This document shows positions 1 to 8,360 of a stretch of 32,794 nt of DNA, one piece after another. Every line of letters starts with the position of its first letter. Positions within the stretch are counted from its first letter, which is position 1. The position numbers and the translations under genes were made by a program. The stretch comes from an uncultured Flavobacteriaceae bacterium. Lineage in GTDB: Bacteria; Bacteroidota; Bacteroidia; Flavobacteriales; Flavobacteriaceae. The notes below the pieces were generated by a model that worked only from the letters and a program-made list of their open reading frames with translations, made no database searches and was not told the DNA's origin. The stretch is from assembly GCA_913061205.1 (NCBI GenBank), contig CAJXVL010000002.1, positions 1 through 32,794 on the forward strand. Direction: 5' to 3'.

Positions 1-48
1 CGAGATTCCTCTACGTCTCGTGGGCTCGGAGATGTGTATAAGAGACAG
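1..48. other. Untrimmed Illumina P7/Nextera adapter (not genomic)
   Basis: The first 48 bases read as the 3' part of the Illumina P7 primer (CGAGAT), an 8-base i7 index TCCTCTAC, then the Nextera read-2 transposase adapter ending in the Tn5 mosaic end AGATGTGTATAAGAGACAG. I recognise the index as Nextera N712 from memory. Genomic sequence starts at 49. This is library-preparation residue, not part of the organism. Confidence 0.98.
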
Positions 49-81
49 GTACATTTGAGGTATTAAAAACCGTGAAATTAA

Positions 82-3000
82 ATGAATATGATTCACTTTT
101 TTGGAGACGTAAAAAAAACTGTTTTTACAGTCCAAACATCCGCAGCAATTTCAACTAAAAATATAAAAAAACTAAAATGGTTATTTGGCAACCAACCCAA
201 AATTGAAGAGTCCGTTTTAACGGATTTTTTTATTGGACCTCGTGCTACCATGGTTACTCCATGGAGTACGAACGCTGTTGAAATAACCCAAAACATGGGT
301 GTTAAAGGAATTATTCGAATTGAAGAATTTCATCACACTACTGAAGAATCTTTAGATTTTGATCCGATGCTTTTTCAAAAATATTCAAACTTAAACCAAG
401 ATATATTTACCATAAACATTCAACCGGAAACAGTTATAGAAATAGATAATATCGCTGCTTTTAATCAATCTGAAGGTTTGGCTTTAAATAGTGAAGAAGT
501 AGCTTATTTAGAAAACCTATCCAAAAAAATTAATAGAAAACTAACCGACAGTGAAGTGTTTGGTTTTAGTCAGGTAAATAGCGAGCATTGTAGGCATAAG
601 ATCTTTAATGGATCTTTTATTATAGATGGTGATGAAATGCCATCTTCATTGTTTAAATTAATTAAAAATACATCAAAAGAAAATCCAAATACAATAGTTT
701 CTGCATACAAGGATAATGTTGCTTTTATTAAAGGGCCAAGAGTTGTTCAATTTGCACCAAAATCTCCAGACAAGCCAGATTTTTATGAAAATAAAGAATT
801 TGATAGTGTAATATCTTTAAAAGCAGAAACCCATAACTTTCCAACAACAGTAGAGCCATTTAATGGTGCTGCTACTGGAAGTGGAGGAGAAATAAGAGAT
901 CGATTAGCTGGAGGAAAAGGTTCTTTACCCCTAGCTGGAACTGCTGTTTATATGACAGCCTATTCAAGGTTGTTAGAAGGTCGTCCCTGGGAAAAAGCGA
1001 TGGACGAACGTGAATGGCTATACCAAACTCCTTTAGATATATTAATTAAAGCTAGTAATGGTGCTTCCGATTTTGGAAACAAATTTGGACAACCCCTTAT
1101 CACTGGTTCCGTATTAACTTTTGAAAATAAAACAAATAACAGAAAGTTAGCATATGACAAAGTTATTATGCAAGCTGGTGGAATTGGCTATGGAAAAGCA
1201 GATCAAGCTATTAAAGACACTCCTAACCATGGAGATAAAATTGTAATCTTAGGTGGTGAAAATTATAGAATTGGTATGGGAGGAGCTGCGGTTTCTTCTG
1301 CCGATACAGGAGAATTTTCAAGTGGAATAGAATTAAATGCTATTCAACGTTCCAATCCTGAAATGCAAAAAAGAGCTGCAAATGCAATTCGAGCTATGGT
1401 AGAAAGCGATGTAAATACGATTGTTTCAATCCACGACCATGGAGCCGGAGGCCATTTAAATTGTTTAAGTGAATTAGTGGAAGAGACTGGAGGGAAAATA
1501 GATTTAGATAAATTACCTGTTGGAGATCCTACACTGTCTGCAAAAGAGATTATTGGTAATGAATCTCAAGAACGAATGGGATTAGTTATAGGTAAAAAAG
1601 ATATTGATAAATTAAAACGAATTGCAAAAAGAGAACGTTCACCGTTTTATGAAGTTGGAGTGGTAACTGATGATGACAAATTTACTTTTGAAAGCAAAAG
1701 TACGGGTGAAAAGCCCATGGATTTCAATCTTGAAGATATGTTTGGTAGTTCGCCAAAAACAGTAATGAATGATATTTCAATTCAACGAAACTATTCCAAT
1801 TTAGAGTATGATCATTCACAAATTAAAGAATATCTTTTAAATACATTATCACTTGAAGCGGTAGCCTGTAAAGATTGGCTAACCAATAAAGTAGACCGAT
1901 GCGTGACCGGAAAAGTAGCTAAACAGCAATGTGTGGGCCCATTACAATTACCCTTAAATAATTGTGGTGTTATGGCATTGGATTATAACGGAAAAGAAGG
2001 AGTAGCTACCTCCATAGGACACGCTCCTATTTCTGCTTTAATCGACCCAGTTGCTGGGTCTAAAAATTCAATTGCTGAAGCATTATCTAATATTATTTGG
2101 GCGCCCTTAGAAAAAGGGTTAAAAAGTATTTCGCTTTCTGCAAACTGGATGTGGCCTTGTAATAATGAAGGGGAAGATGCACGTTTATATAAAGCTGTTG
2201 AAGGAATATCAGATTTTGCTATTTCTTTAGGAATTAATGTTCCTACGGGGAAAGATTCTCTTTCCATGAAACAAAAATATAAAGATGAGGAAGTAATATC
2301 GCCAGGTACGGTTATCATATCTGCCACAGGTCATTGTAACGATATTAAAAAAGTTGTTGAGCCAGTACTTCAAAAAAATGGAGGTAGTATTTATTATATT
2401 AATATTTCAAAAGATGATTATAAATTAGGAGGTTCTTCTTTCGCTCAGACTTTATCCTCAATTGGAAACGAAGTACCTACGATAAAAGATGCATCTTATT
2501 TATCTTCAGTTTTCAATACAATTCAACAATTAATTCAAAAAAATAAAATACTCGCAGGACATGACGTTGCTTCAGGTGGTCTAATTACTACCCTTTTGGA
2601 AATGTGTTTTGCGGATATTAATATAGGAGCGAACTTAAACTTAACCGCACTTGGCGAAAAAGATTTAGTTAAGGTGTTATTTTCAGAAAATAACGGAATT
2701 GTATTCCAAGCTTCTGATGACGTTTTAGTTGAAAAATTACTTTCAGAGAAAACAATTGATTTTATTAAAATAGGTACTGTTACGGAACAAGAGACACTTC
2801 AAATAAAGCATTTTGATAAAAATATAGATTTCAATATTCCAGAAATGCGAGATGCTTGGTACCATACATCTTATTTATTAGACGAAAAACAAAGCGGTAT
2901 ACAAAAAGCTAAAGAACGTTTTGAGAATTATAAAAACCAACCATTAAACTTTAGTTTTCCGAAATATTTTACTGGGAAACTTCCTGTTTTTAGTAAAGAA

Positions 3001-3762
3001 CATGTAAGACCGAAAGCAGCGATCATTCGTGAAAAAGGTTCGAATTCTGAACGTGAAATGGCAAACGCCATGTATTTAGCAGGTTTTGATGTAAAAGATG
3101 TTCATATGACCGATTTAATTGAAGGTCGTGAAACACTAGAAGATATTAAGTTTATTGCTGCGGTTGGAGGTTTTTCAAATTCAGATGTTTTAGGTTCTGC
3201 AAAGGGTTGGGCTGGTGCATTTTTATATAATGAAAAAGCAAATAAAGCATTAAAAGATTTCTTTGCAAAAGACGATACATTATCGCTTGGAGTTTGTAAT
3301 GGTTGCCAATTATTTATTGAATTAGGTCTTTTAAATCCAGAACATATGGAAAAACCAAAAATGCTTCATAATGGAACTGGAAAATTTGAATGTTCATTTA
3401 CTTCGGTAGCCATTCAAGAAAATAATTCAGTAATGCTATCTTCATTAGCGGGAAGTAATTTAGGAATTTGGGCAGCACATGGAGAAGGAAAATTCAGTTT
3501 TCCTTTAGCGGAAAACAATTATAATATTGTTGCAAAATATACTTATGATACCATTCCTTCAAATCCTAATGGCAGTGATTTTAATACTTCAATGCTAACA
3601 GATTCAACTGGAAGGCATTTAGTAATGATGCCTCATTTAGAAAGGTCTACATTTTCATGGAATTGGGCAAGCTATCCTAAAGGAAGAAATGATGAAGTTA
3701 CGCCCTGGCTAGAATCTTTTATTAATGCCAGAAAATGGTTAGAGAATAAAATAAAAAAATAA
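82..3762 (+). CDS. purL: Phosphoribosylformylglycinamidine synthase (PurL, large single-chain form)
   Basis: Catalyses the fourth step of de novo purine synthesis: FGAR plus glutamine and ATP gives FGAM. At 1226 residues it is the large one-chain form (E. coli is about 1295), not the split PurL/PurQ/PurS type. Order: N-terminal PurS-like region (about 1-150), linker with SEHCRHKIF, a first PurM-like half with the GAATGSGGEIRD motif, a second PurM-like half, and a C-terminal class-I glutamine amidotransferase (from about 990). The amidotransferase triad is visible: nucleophile Cys1072 in LGVCNGCQ, and His1185 and Glu1187 in MMPHLER. The first ATG is at 82, but homologues I recall begin MIHFF, which favours the ATG at 88. 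Only 33 genomic bases lie upstream, so its promoter is not in view. The M14 peptidase starts 20 bp downstream. Confidence 0.97.
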   Translation: MNMIHFFGDVKKTVFTVQTSAAISTKNIKKLKWLFGNQPKIEESVLTDFFIGPRATMVTPWSTNAVEITQNMGVKGIIRIEEFHHTTEESLDFDPMLFQKYSNLNQDIFTINIQPETVIEIDNIAAFNQSEGLALNSEEVAYLENLSKKINRKLTDSEVFGFSQVNSEHCRHKIFNGSFIIDGDEMPSSLFKLIKNTSKENPNTIVSAYKDNVAFIKGPRVVQFAPKSPDKPDFYENKEFDSVISLKAETHNFPTTVEPFNGAATGSGGEIRDRLAGGKGSLPLAGTAVYMTAYSRLLEGRPWEKAMDEREWLYQTPLDILIKASNGASDFGNKFGQPLITGSVLTFENKTNNRKLAYDKVIMQAGGIGYGKADQAIKDTPNHGDKIVILGGENYRIGMGGAAVSSADTGEFSSGIELNAIQRSNPEMQKRAANAIRAMVESDVNTIVSIHDHGAGGHLNCLSELVEETGGKIDLDKLPVGDPTLSAKEIIGNESQERMGLVIGKKDIDKLKRIAKRERSPFYEVGVVTDDDKFTFESKSTGEKPMDFNLEDMFGSSPKTVMNDISIQRNYSNLEYDHSQIKEYLLNTLSLEAVACKDWLTNKVDRCVTGKVAKQQCVGPLQLPLNNCGVMALDYNGKEGVATSIGHAPISALIDPVAGSKNSIAEALSNIIWAPLEKGLKSISLSANWMWPCNNEGEDARLYKAVEGISDFAISLGINVPTGKDSLSMKQKYKDEEVISPGTVIISATGHCNDIKKVVEPVLQKNGGSIYYINISKDDYKLGGSSFAQTLSSIGNEVPTIKDASYLSSVFNTIQQLIQKNKILAGHDVASGGLITTLLEMCFADINIGANLNLTALGEKDLVKVLFSENNGIVFQASDDVLVEKLLSEKTIDFIKIGTVTEQETLQIKHFDKNIDFNIPEMRDAWYHTSYLLDEKQSGIQKAKERFENYKNQPLNFSFPKYFTGKLPVFSKEHVRPKAAIIREKGSNSEREMANAMYLAGFDVKDVHMTDLIEGRETLEDIKFIAAVGGFSNSDVLGSAKGWAGAFLYNEKANKALKDFFAKDDTLSLGVCNGCQLFIELGLLNPEHMEKPKMLHNGTGKFECSFTSVAIQENNSVMLSSLAGSNLGIWAAHGEGKFSFPLAENNYNIVAKYTYDTIPSNPNGSDFNTSMLTDSTGRHLVMMPHLERSTFSWNWASYPKGRNDEVTPWLESFINARKWLENKIKK

Positions 3763-3782
3763 CCGTTATTTAAAAAAAAGCT

Positions 3783-6182
3783 TTGAGAAAAAAATTACTA
3801 TTACCCGTATTTTTGATCATACAGATTATGTTTGGTCAAGATATTCAAGAAAAACACCAACGTGCTAAAATTAGTTACAACCAATCGGAAGATTTAATAA
3901 AATTAGAATCATTTGGAATCCCTATTGATCATGGAGTTCACAAAAAAGGAGTTTTTATTATTTCTGATTTCTCTATTTCAGAAATACAAACTGCAAGAAA
4001 TGCAGGTTATATTGTAGATATTTTAATTGAAGATTCAAAAGAATATTTTCTTCAACGAAATAGTATGAATAGCGTAGCTGAAAGAAACTTATTTTGCACT
4101 GATCAAACCTCTTCTGATTACGAAACACCTGACAATTTCAATCTTGGCTCCATGGGAGGTTATCTTACCTACCAAGAAATGTTAGATCAATTAGATCTTA
4201 TGAAGTCCTTGTATCCAGATTTAATAACAACAAAAGAAAATATTAGTGATTTTATTACTGAAGGACAACCAGATAATTCAACAACACCACCAATTGGAGG
4301 AAACGGTATTAAATGGGTTAAGATTAGCGACAATCCAAGTAATAGCTCAGAAAATGAACCCCAGATACTTTATACTGCTATTCATCATGCTAGAGAACCA
4401 AATTCACTCTCACAGCTTATTTTTTACATGTGGTATTTGTTAGAAAATTATGATGTAGACAATGAAATAAAAAGTATCGTTGATAACACAGAATTGTTTT
4501 TTGTTCCAGTTATTAATCCAGACGGTTATTTATATAACGAAAAAACAGATCCGAACGGAGGTGGTTTTTGGAGAAAAAACAGAAAGAATGGAAATGGGGT
4601 AGACAACAATCGTAATTACGATTACTATATTAATGGCGATCCTGCAGATGGAATTTGGGGAGGAGAAGGTGCTTCTAATGATCCGAATAACCAAACTTAT
4701 CATGGGACGGCTCCCTTTTCAGAAGTGGAAAATCAAGCCATCAAATGGTTTTGTGAGCAGCATGATTTTGTCATGGCTTTAAATAATCATTCCTATGGGG
4801 AGCTATTGCTATATCCTTACGGTTATGCCAATGAAGTTCCTACTCCTGAAAATGAATTGTTTGAGATAGTCTCTGAAGTATTAGTCTCACAAAATGGATA
4901 TGATAATATTTTATCGTCTGGATTGTATCCTGCAGCAGGAGATAGTGACGACTTCATGTATGGAACTATAGGCACTCATGACAAAATTTATGCAATGACT
5001 CCAGAAATAGGTCCTGAGTTTTGGCCACCTTCAAGTCAAATAGAAGGGATTGCTAAAAGCATGATGTATCTAAATATTACCTCAGCAAAAATGGTGAACA
5101 ATTATGCTGATTTAATCGACACTTCTCCTCTTTTTGTAGGTAATGAGGTTATTATAGATCAAACTTTCGACATAAAACGATTAGGGCTTTCTGGATCTGG
5201 AAATTTTACAATAAACATCAATCCTATTTCTACAAATATAGGAGCAGTTGGTGATCCTATTTCATTTTCAAATTTAGATGTGTTGGAAGAAACTAATGGT
5301 ACCATTCAATATACTTTAATTAATGAAACTCAAGCTGGAGATCCAATTGTGTTTGAAATTATAATAAACAATGGCAGTTATGATACTAAAGTTTTATTAA
5401 ATAAAATATTTGGAAGTTTAATTCCTGTTTTTGAAGATATCGGAGATAGTACAACTGATAATTTTGATAACAATGGTTGGGGTATTACTAATACAACGTA
5501 TGTATCTCCATCTAGTTCCATTACAGAGTCTCCAAATGGAAATTACCAAAACAATGAGAATAAAACCATAAGGCTATCAGAGAATATCAATTTAACCAAT
5601 GCGATTGGTGCAAATGTTACTTTTTACGCAAAATGGGATATTGAAAATAATTGGGATTATGTTCAATTAGAAATTTCTTTAGACAATGGTAATTCTTGGA
5701 TTCCTCAATGCGGCCTTTTTACTAACGAAGGAAGTAGTAATGGAGGTCAACCAACGGGTCAACCCTTATACGATGGCACACAAAATAATTGGGTTTTAGA
5801 GCAAATTGATTTAAGTGATTATTTAGGTGAAGAAATTACAATGCGTTTTAAATTTGAGTCAGACGGAGAAGTAAGAGCTGATGGATTTTATTTTGATGAC
5901 TTGACTGTAAATGTTCTTGATGATGGTACGCTTAGTAACGCAGATGTTTTAGCATCTCAGTTTAGTGTATACCCAAATCCAGTAAGTAATTTAGTTTACA
6001 TAACCACACCTAAAAACAATTACACATTAGGTATTTATAACATACAAGGGCAGTTAATGAGTACACCATCTGTCTATTCGGGTTCACAGACTATAGATTA
6101 TAGTCAATACACAAAAGGTATATACCTTATGAAGTTTACTTCGAATAATCATACTAAAATATTTAAAATTATTAAAAATTAG
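3783..6182 (+). CDS. Secreted M14 zinc carboxypeptidase with T9SS type-A sorting domain
   Basis: A 799-residue secreted metallopeptidase that should cleave C-terminal residues from proteins outside the cell. Signal peptide at about 1-19 (hydrophobic, ending MFGQ). The M14 active site is complete: zinc ligands His202 and Glu205 in HHARE, the NRN motif with Arg277, third zinc ligand His336 in NNHSYGE, and catalytic Glu408 in TPEIGPE. Residues about 545-715 form a beta-rich domain resembling the jelly-roll/MAM-like modules of secreted peptidases (NWDYVQLEISLDNG). The last about 75 residues (YPNPVSNLVYI to KIFKIIKN) are a type-A T9SS sorting domain, so the product is exported by T9SS and the tail removed. 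The start is TTG: the next in-frame ATG (codon 16) would delete most of the signal peptide. It lies 20 bp after purL, though function gives no reason for co-regulation. Confidence 0.93.
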   Translation: MRKKLLLPVFLIIQIMFGQDIQEKHQRAKISYNQSEDLIKLESFGIPIDHGVHKKGVFIISDFSISEIQTARNAGYIVDILIEDSKEYFLQRNSMNSVAERNLFCTDQTSSDYETPDNFNLGSMGGYLTYQEMLDQLDLMKSLYPDLITTKENISDFITEGQPDNSTTPPIGGNGIKWVKISDNPSNSSENEPQILYTAIHHAREPNSLSQLIFYMWYLLENYDVDNEIKSIVDNTELFFVPVINPDGYLYNEKTDPNGGGFWRKNRKNGNGVDNNRNYDYYINGDPADGIWGGEGASNDPNNQTYHGTAPFSEVENQAIKWFCEQHDFVMALNNHSYGELLLYPYGYANEVPTPENELFEIVSEVLVSQNGYDNILSSGLYPAAGDSDDFMYGTIGTHDKIYAMTPEIGPEFWPPSSQIEGIAKSMMYLNITSAKMVNNYADLIDTSPLFVGNEVIIDQTFDIKRLGLSGSGNFTININPISTNIGAVGDPISFSNLDVLEETNGTIQYTLINETQAGDPIVFEIIINNGSYDTKVLLNKIFGSLIPVFEDIGDSTTDNFDNNGWGITNTTYVSPSSSITESPNGNYQNNENKTIRLSENINLTNAIGANVTFYAKWDIENNWDYVQLEISLDNGNSWIPQCGLFTNEGSSNGGQPTGQPLYDGTQNNWVLEQIDLSDYLGEEITMRFKFESDGEVRADGFYFDDLTVNVLDDGTLSNADVLASQFSVYPNPVSNLVYITTPKNNYTLGIYNIQGQLMSTPSVYSGSQTIDYSQYTKGIYLMKFTSNNHTKIFKIIKN

Positions 6183-6190
6183 ATTAAAAT

Positions 6191-6227
6191 AAAAAAAGAG
6201 CAATTTTAAGGTTGCTCTATTTTATTT
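6191..6227 (+). terminator. Rho-independent terminator after the M14 peptidase
   Basis: A perfect 7-bp stem, AGAGCAA at 6197-6203 and TTGCTCT at 6212-6218, with an 8-base loop. An A-run precedes it and a T-rich stretch (ATTTTATTT) follows. It starts 9 bases after the peptidase stop and separates that gene from the acyl-CoA synthetase. Confidence 0.8.
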
Positions 6228-6280
6228 AAAAAACTTGAAATATTTTCATACTTTGCAGGATATACTAAATATCCTTTTTT

Positions 6281-8062
6281 ATGACTGACGTAAAACGCCT
6301 TTTCGATTTTCCATATTACCAACTTGAAAAATTTAATCTTGAAAAATCTTTGGTTAATAAACACAAAGGGGAATGGGTAGCAACTTCTACACAAGAATAT
6401 ATAAATAAAGCTAATAAAATAAGTAGAGGTCTTATTAAACTAGGTATTAAACCCAACGATAAGGTGGCTATTATATCTCTTACCAATCGTACCGAATGGA
6501 ATATTTGTGATATAGGGATTTTACAAACTGGTGCGCAAGACGTACCTATTTACCCTACTATTTCGGAAGATGATTATGCATATATATTGAACCACAGTAA
6601 AAGTGTTTATTGTTTTGTATCCTGTGAATTCGTATTGGAAAAAATTAATAAAATAAAAGAACAAGTCCCTACACTTAAGGAAGTTTATTGCTTTGATGAG
6701 ATAGAAGGCTGTGAGAATTGGTCTAAGGTATTAGCATTAGGAGAAGATGATTCTATACAAGAAGAAGTTGAAAGAAGAAAGGATGACGTTAATGAGTTAG
6801 ATTTAGCAACAATAATTTATACTTCTGGAACCACTGGAAGACCAAAGGGGGTTATGTTATCTCATAAAAACATTGTAAGCAATGCAATAAGTAGTAACCT
6901 TCGATTACCTATGGAATTAGGTAGATCAAAATCATTGAGTTTTCTGCCTGTTTGTCATATTTATGAAAGAATGCTATTATATATGTATCAGTATTGTGGT
7001 GTGAGTATATATTTCGCTGAATCTTTAGAAACCATTAGCGAAAATTTAAACGAAATACATCCACATGTCATGTCAGCGGTACCTCGTTTATTAGAAAAAG
7101 TATATGATAAAATATATGCAAAAGGAGCAAATTTAAAGGGTATTAAGAAAATGTTGTTTTTTTGGGCAGTCGATCTAGGTTTAAGATACCAACCTTATGG
7201 ACAAAATGGAAGGTGGTATGAATTTCAATTAAAAATTGCACGAAAACTGATTTTTAGTAAATGGAAAGAAGCTTTAGGAGGAGAATTAAAAGCTGTTGCT
7301 TCAGGTAGTGCTGCTTTACAAACAAGATTAGCTAGAGTATTTAATGCCGCCGAAATCCCTGTAATGGAGGGTTATGGGCTAACAGAAACTTCCCCTGTTG
7401 TTTCTGTAAACGACATGAGAGACTATCATTTTAGAATTGGTACTGTTGGTAAGGTAATTAAGGATACAGAAGTGAAAATTGCTGCAGACGGCGAAATATT
7501 GGTAAAAGGTCCACAAGTAATGATGGGTTATTATAATGAACCTGAGTTAACCGCTAGCGTATTAAAAGATGGCTATTTTCACACCGGAGATATTGGTGAA
7601 TTAGATAAAGATGGGTTTCTTAAGATAACGGATCGAAAAAAAGAAATGTTTAAAACAAGTGGAGGAAAATATGTGGCTCCACAAGTTGTAGAGAATGCAA
7701 TGAAAGAATCTTTATTTATTGAACAAATAATGGTAATCGGTGATGGAGAAAAGATGCCTGCTGCTTTTATTCAACTTAATTTTGATTTTGTAAATGATTG
7801 GGCTAAAAGAAAAGGAATGATTTTAGGCAACACCATAGAAGAAAAAATAACAAACACACCACTAATTAGCCGAATACAGGAAGAGGTTAATTTATATAAT
7901 AAACAATTTGGAAATTGGGAAAAGATAAAAAGATTTGAACTAACACCAGATACTTGGAGTATAGAAGCGGGTCACCTCACCCCTACTATGAAACTTAAAC
8001 GCAAGGTTATTAAAGAAAAATACAAGGGTCTTTATAAGAAGATATACGGGAATAATGAATAA
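6281..8062 (+). CDS. Long-chain acyl-CoA synthetase (AMP-forming, FadD15/FAA-like)
   Basis: Activates fatty acids to acyl-CoA with ATP and CoA, the entry step of beta-oxidation and lipid remodelling. The 593 residues show the ANL-superfamily motifs in order: P-loop YTSGTTGRPKG (Thr181-Gly190), A5 motif EGYGLTETSP (363-372), the ATP-ribose-binding Asp437 in FHTGD, the hinge motif DRKKEMFKTSGGKYVAP near 450-467, and a C-terminal Lys-rich end. The sequence style matches the bacterial long-chain synthetases related to FadD15 and eukaryotic long-chain enzymes rather than acetyl-CoA synthetase. No signal peptide; cytoplasmic or membrane-associated. It stands alone between two terminators and is 8.5 kb from the beta-oxidation operon, so any joint control would need a shared regulator. 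A 6-bp inverted repeat sits just before the ATG. Confidence 0.93.
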   Translation: MTDVKRLFDFPYYQLEKFNLEKSLVNKHKGEWVATSTQEYINKANKISRGLIKLGIKPNDKVAIISLTNRTEWNICDIGILQTGAQDVPIYPTISEDDYAYILNHSKSVYCFVSCEFVLEKINKIKEQVPTLKEVYCFDEIEGCENWSKVLALGEDDSIQEEVERRKDDVNELDLATIIYTSGTTGRPKGVMLSHKNIVSNAISSNLRLPMELGRSKSLSFLPVCHIYERMLLYMYQYCGVSIYFAESLETISENLNEIHPHVMSAVPRLLEKVYDKIYAKGANLKGIKKMLFFWAVDLGLRYQPYGQNGRWYEFQLKIARKLIFSKWKEALGGELKAVASGSAALQTRLARVFNAAEIPVMEGYGLTETSPVVSVNDMRDYHFRIGTVGKVIKDTEVKIAADGEILVKGPQVMMGYYNEPELTASVLKDGYFHTGDIGELDKDGFLKITDRKKEMFKTSGGKYVAPQVVENAMKESLFIEQIMVIGDGEKMPAAFIQLNFDFVNDWAKRKGMILGNTIEEKITNTPLISRIQEEVNLYNKQFGNWEKIKRFELTPDTWSIEAGHLTPTMKLKRKVIKEKYKGLYKKIYGNNE

Positions 8063-8239
8063 TTCATTTAAGCTACTAAATAACTTATTACCAGTACTTT
8101 AAAATTAAATATAATTCTTTTCTGTTAAAAAATATAATAAATTTAAAAATAAAGTAGGGTTTTCTTAATGATAGATGTCTTATATACAAGGAAGATTTTA
8201 TTATGAAAAAGAAAGTCTTAAATGTTTAGTTGGTTGATT

Positions 8240-8274
8240 AAAAGCTATTATAATTTTTTATAATAGCTTTTTTT
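8240..8274 (+). terminator. Strong, probably bidirectional hairpin terminator
   Basis: A perfect 14-bp stem: AAAAGCTATTATAA at 8240-8253 pairs with TTATAATAGCTTTT at 8258-8271, loop TTTT, then a continued T-run. The left arm starts with A's, so it should work on both strands. It lies between the convergent acyl-CoA synthetase and ABC transporter genes, about 178 bp beyond the synthetase stop. The rest of 8063-8360 shows no clear gene, apart from an 8-codon micro-ORF described in the findings. Confidence 0.85.
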
Positions 8275-8360
8275 AATTTTAATACTTATTTAATTATTGT
8301 AATCTAAATTCTAAACTTCTCCTGTTTATTTACTTTATATCTAACCTTACTATAGTATCG

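Noticed and set aside
1983..2327. 114-codon ORF antisense to purL
   Set aside because: It lies wholly inside purL, has no protein-like motif, and purL is intact and conserved on the other strand.
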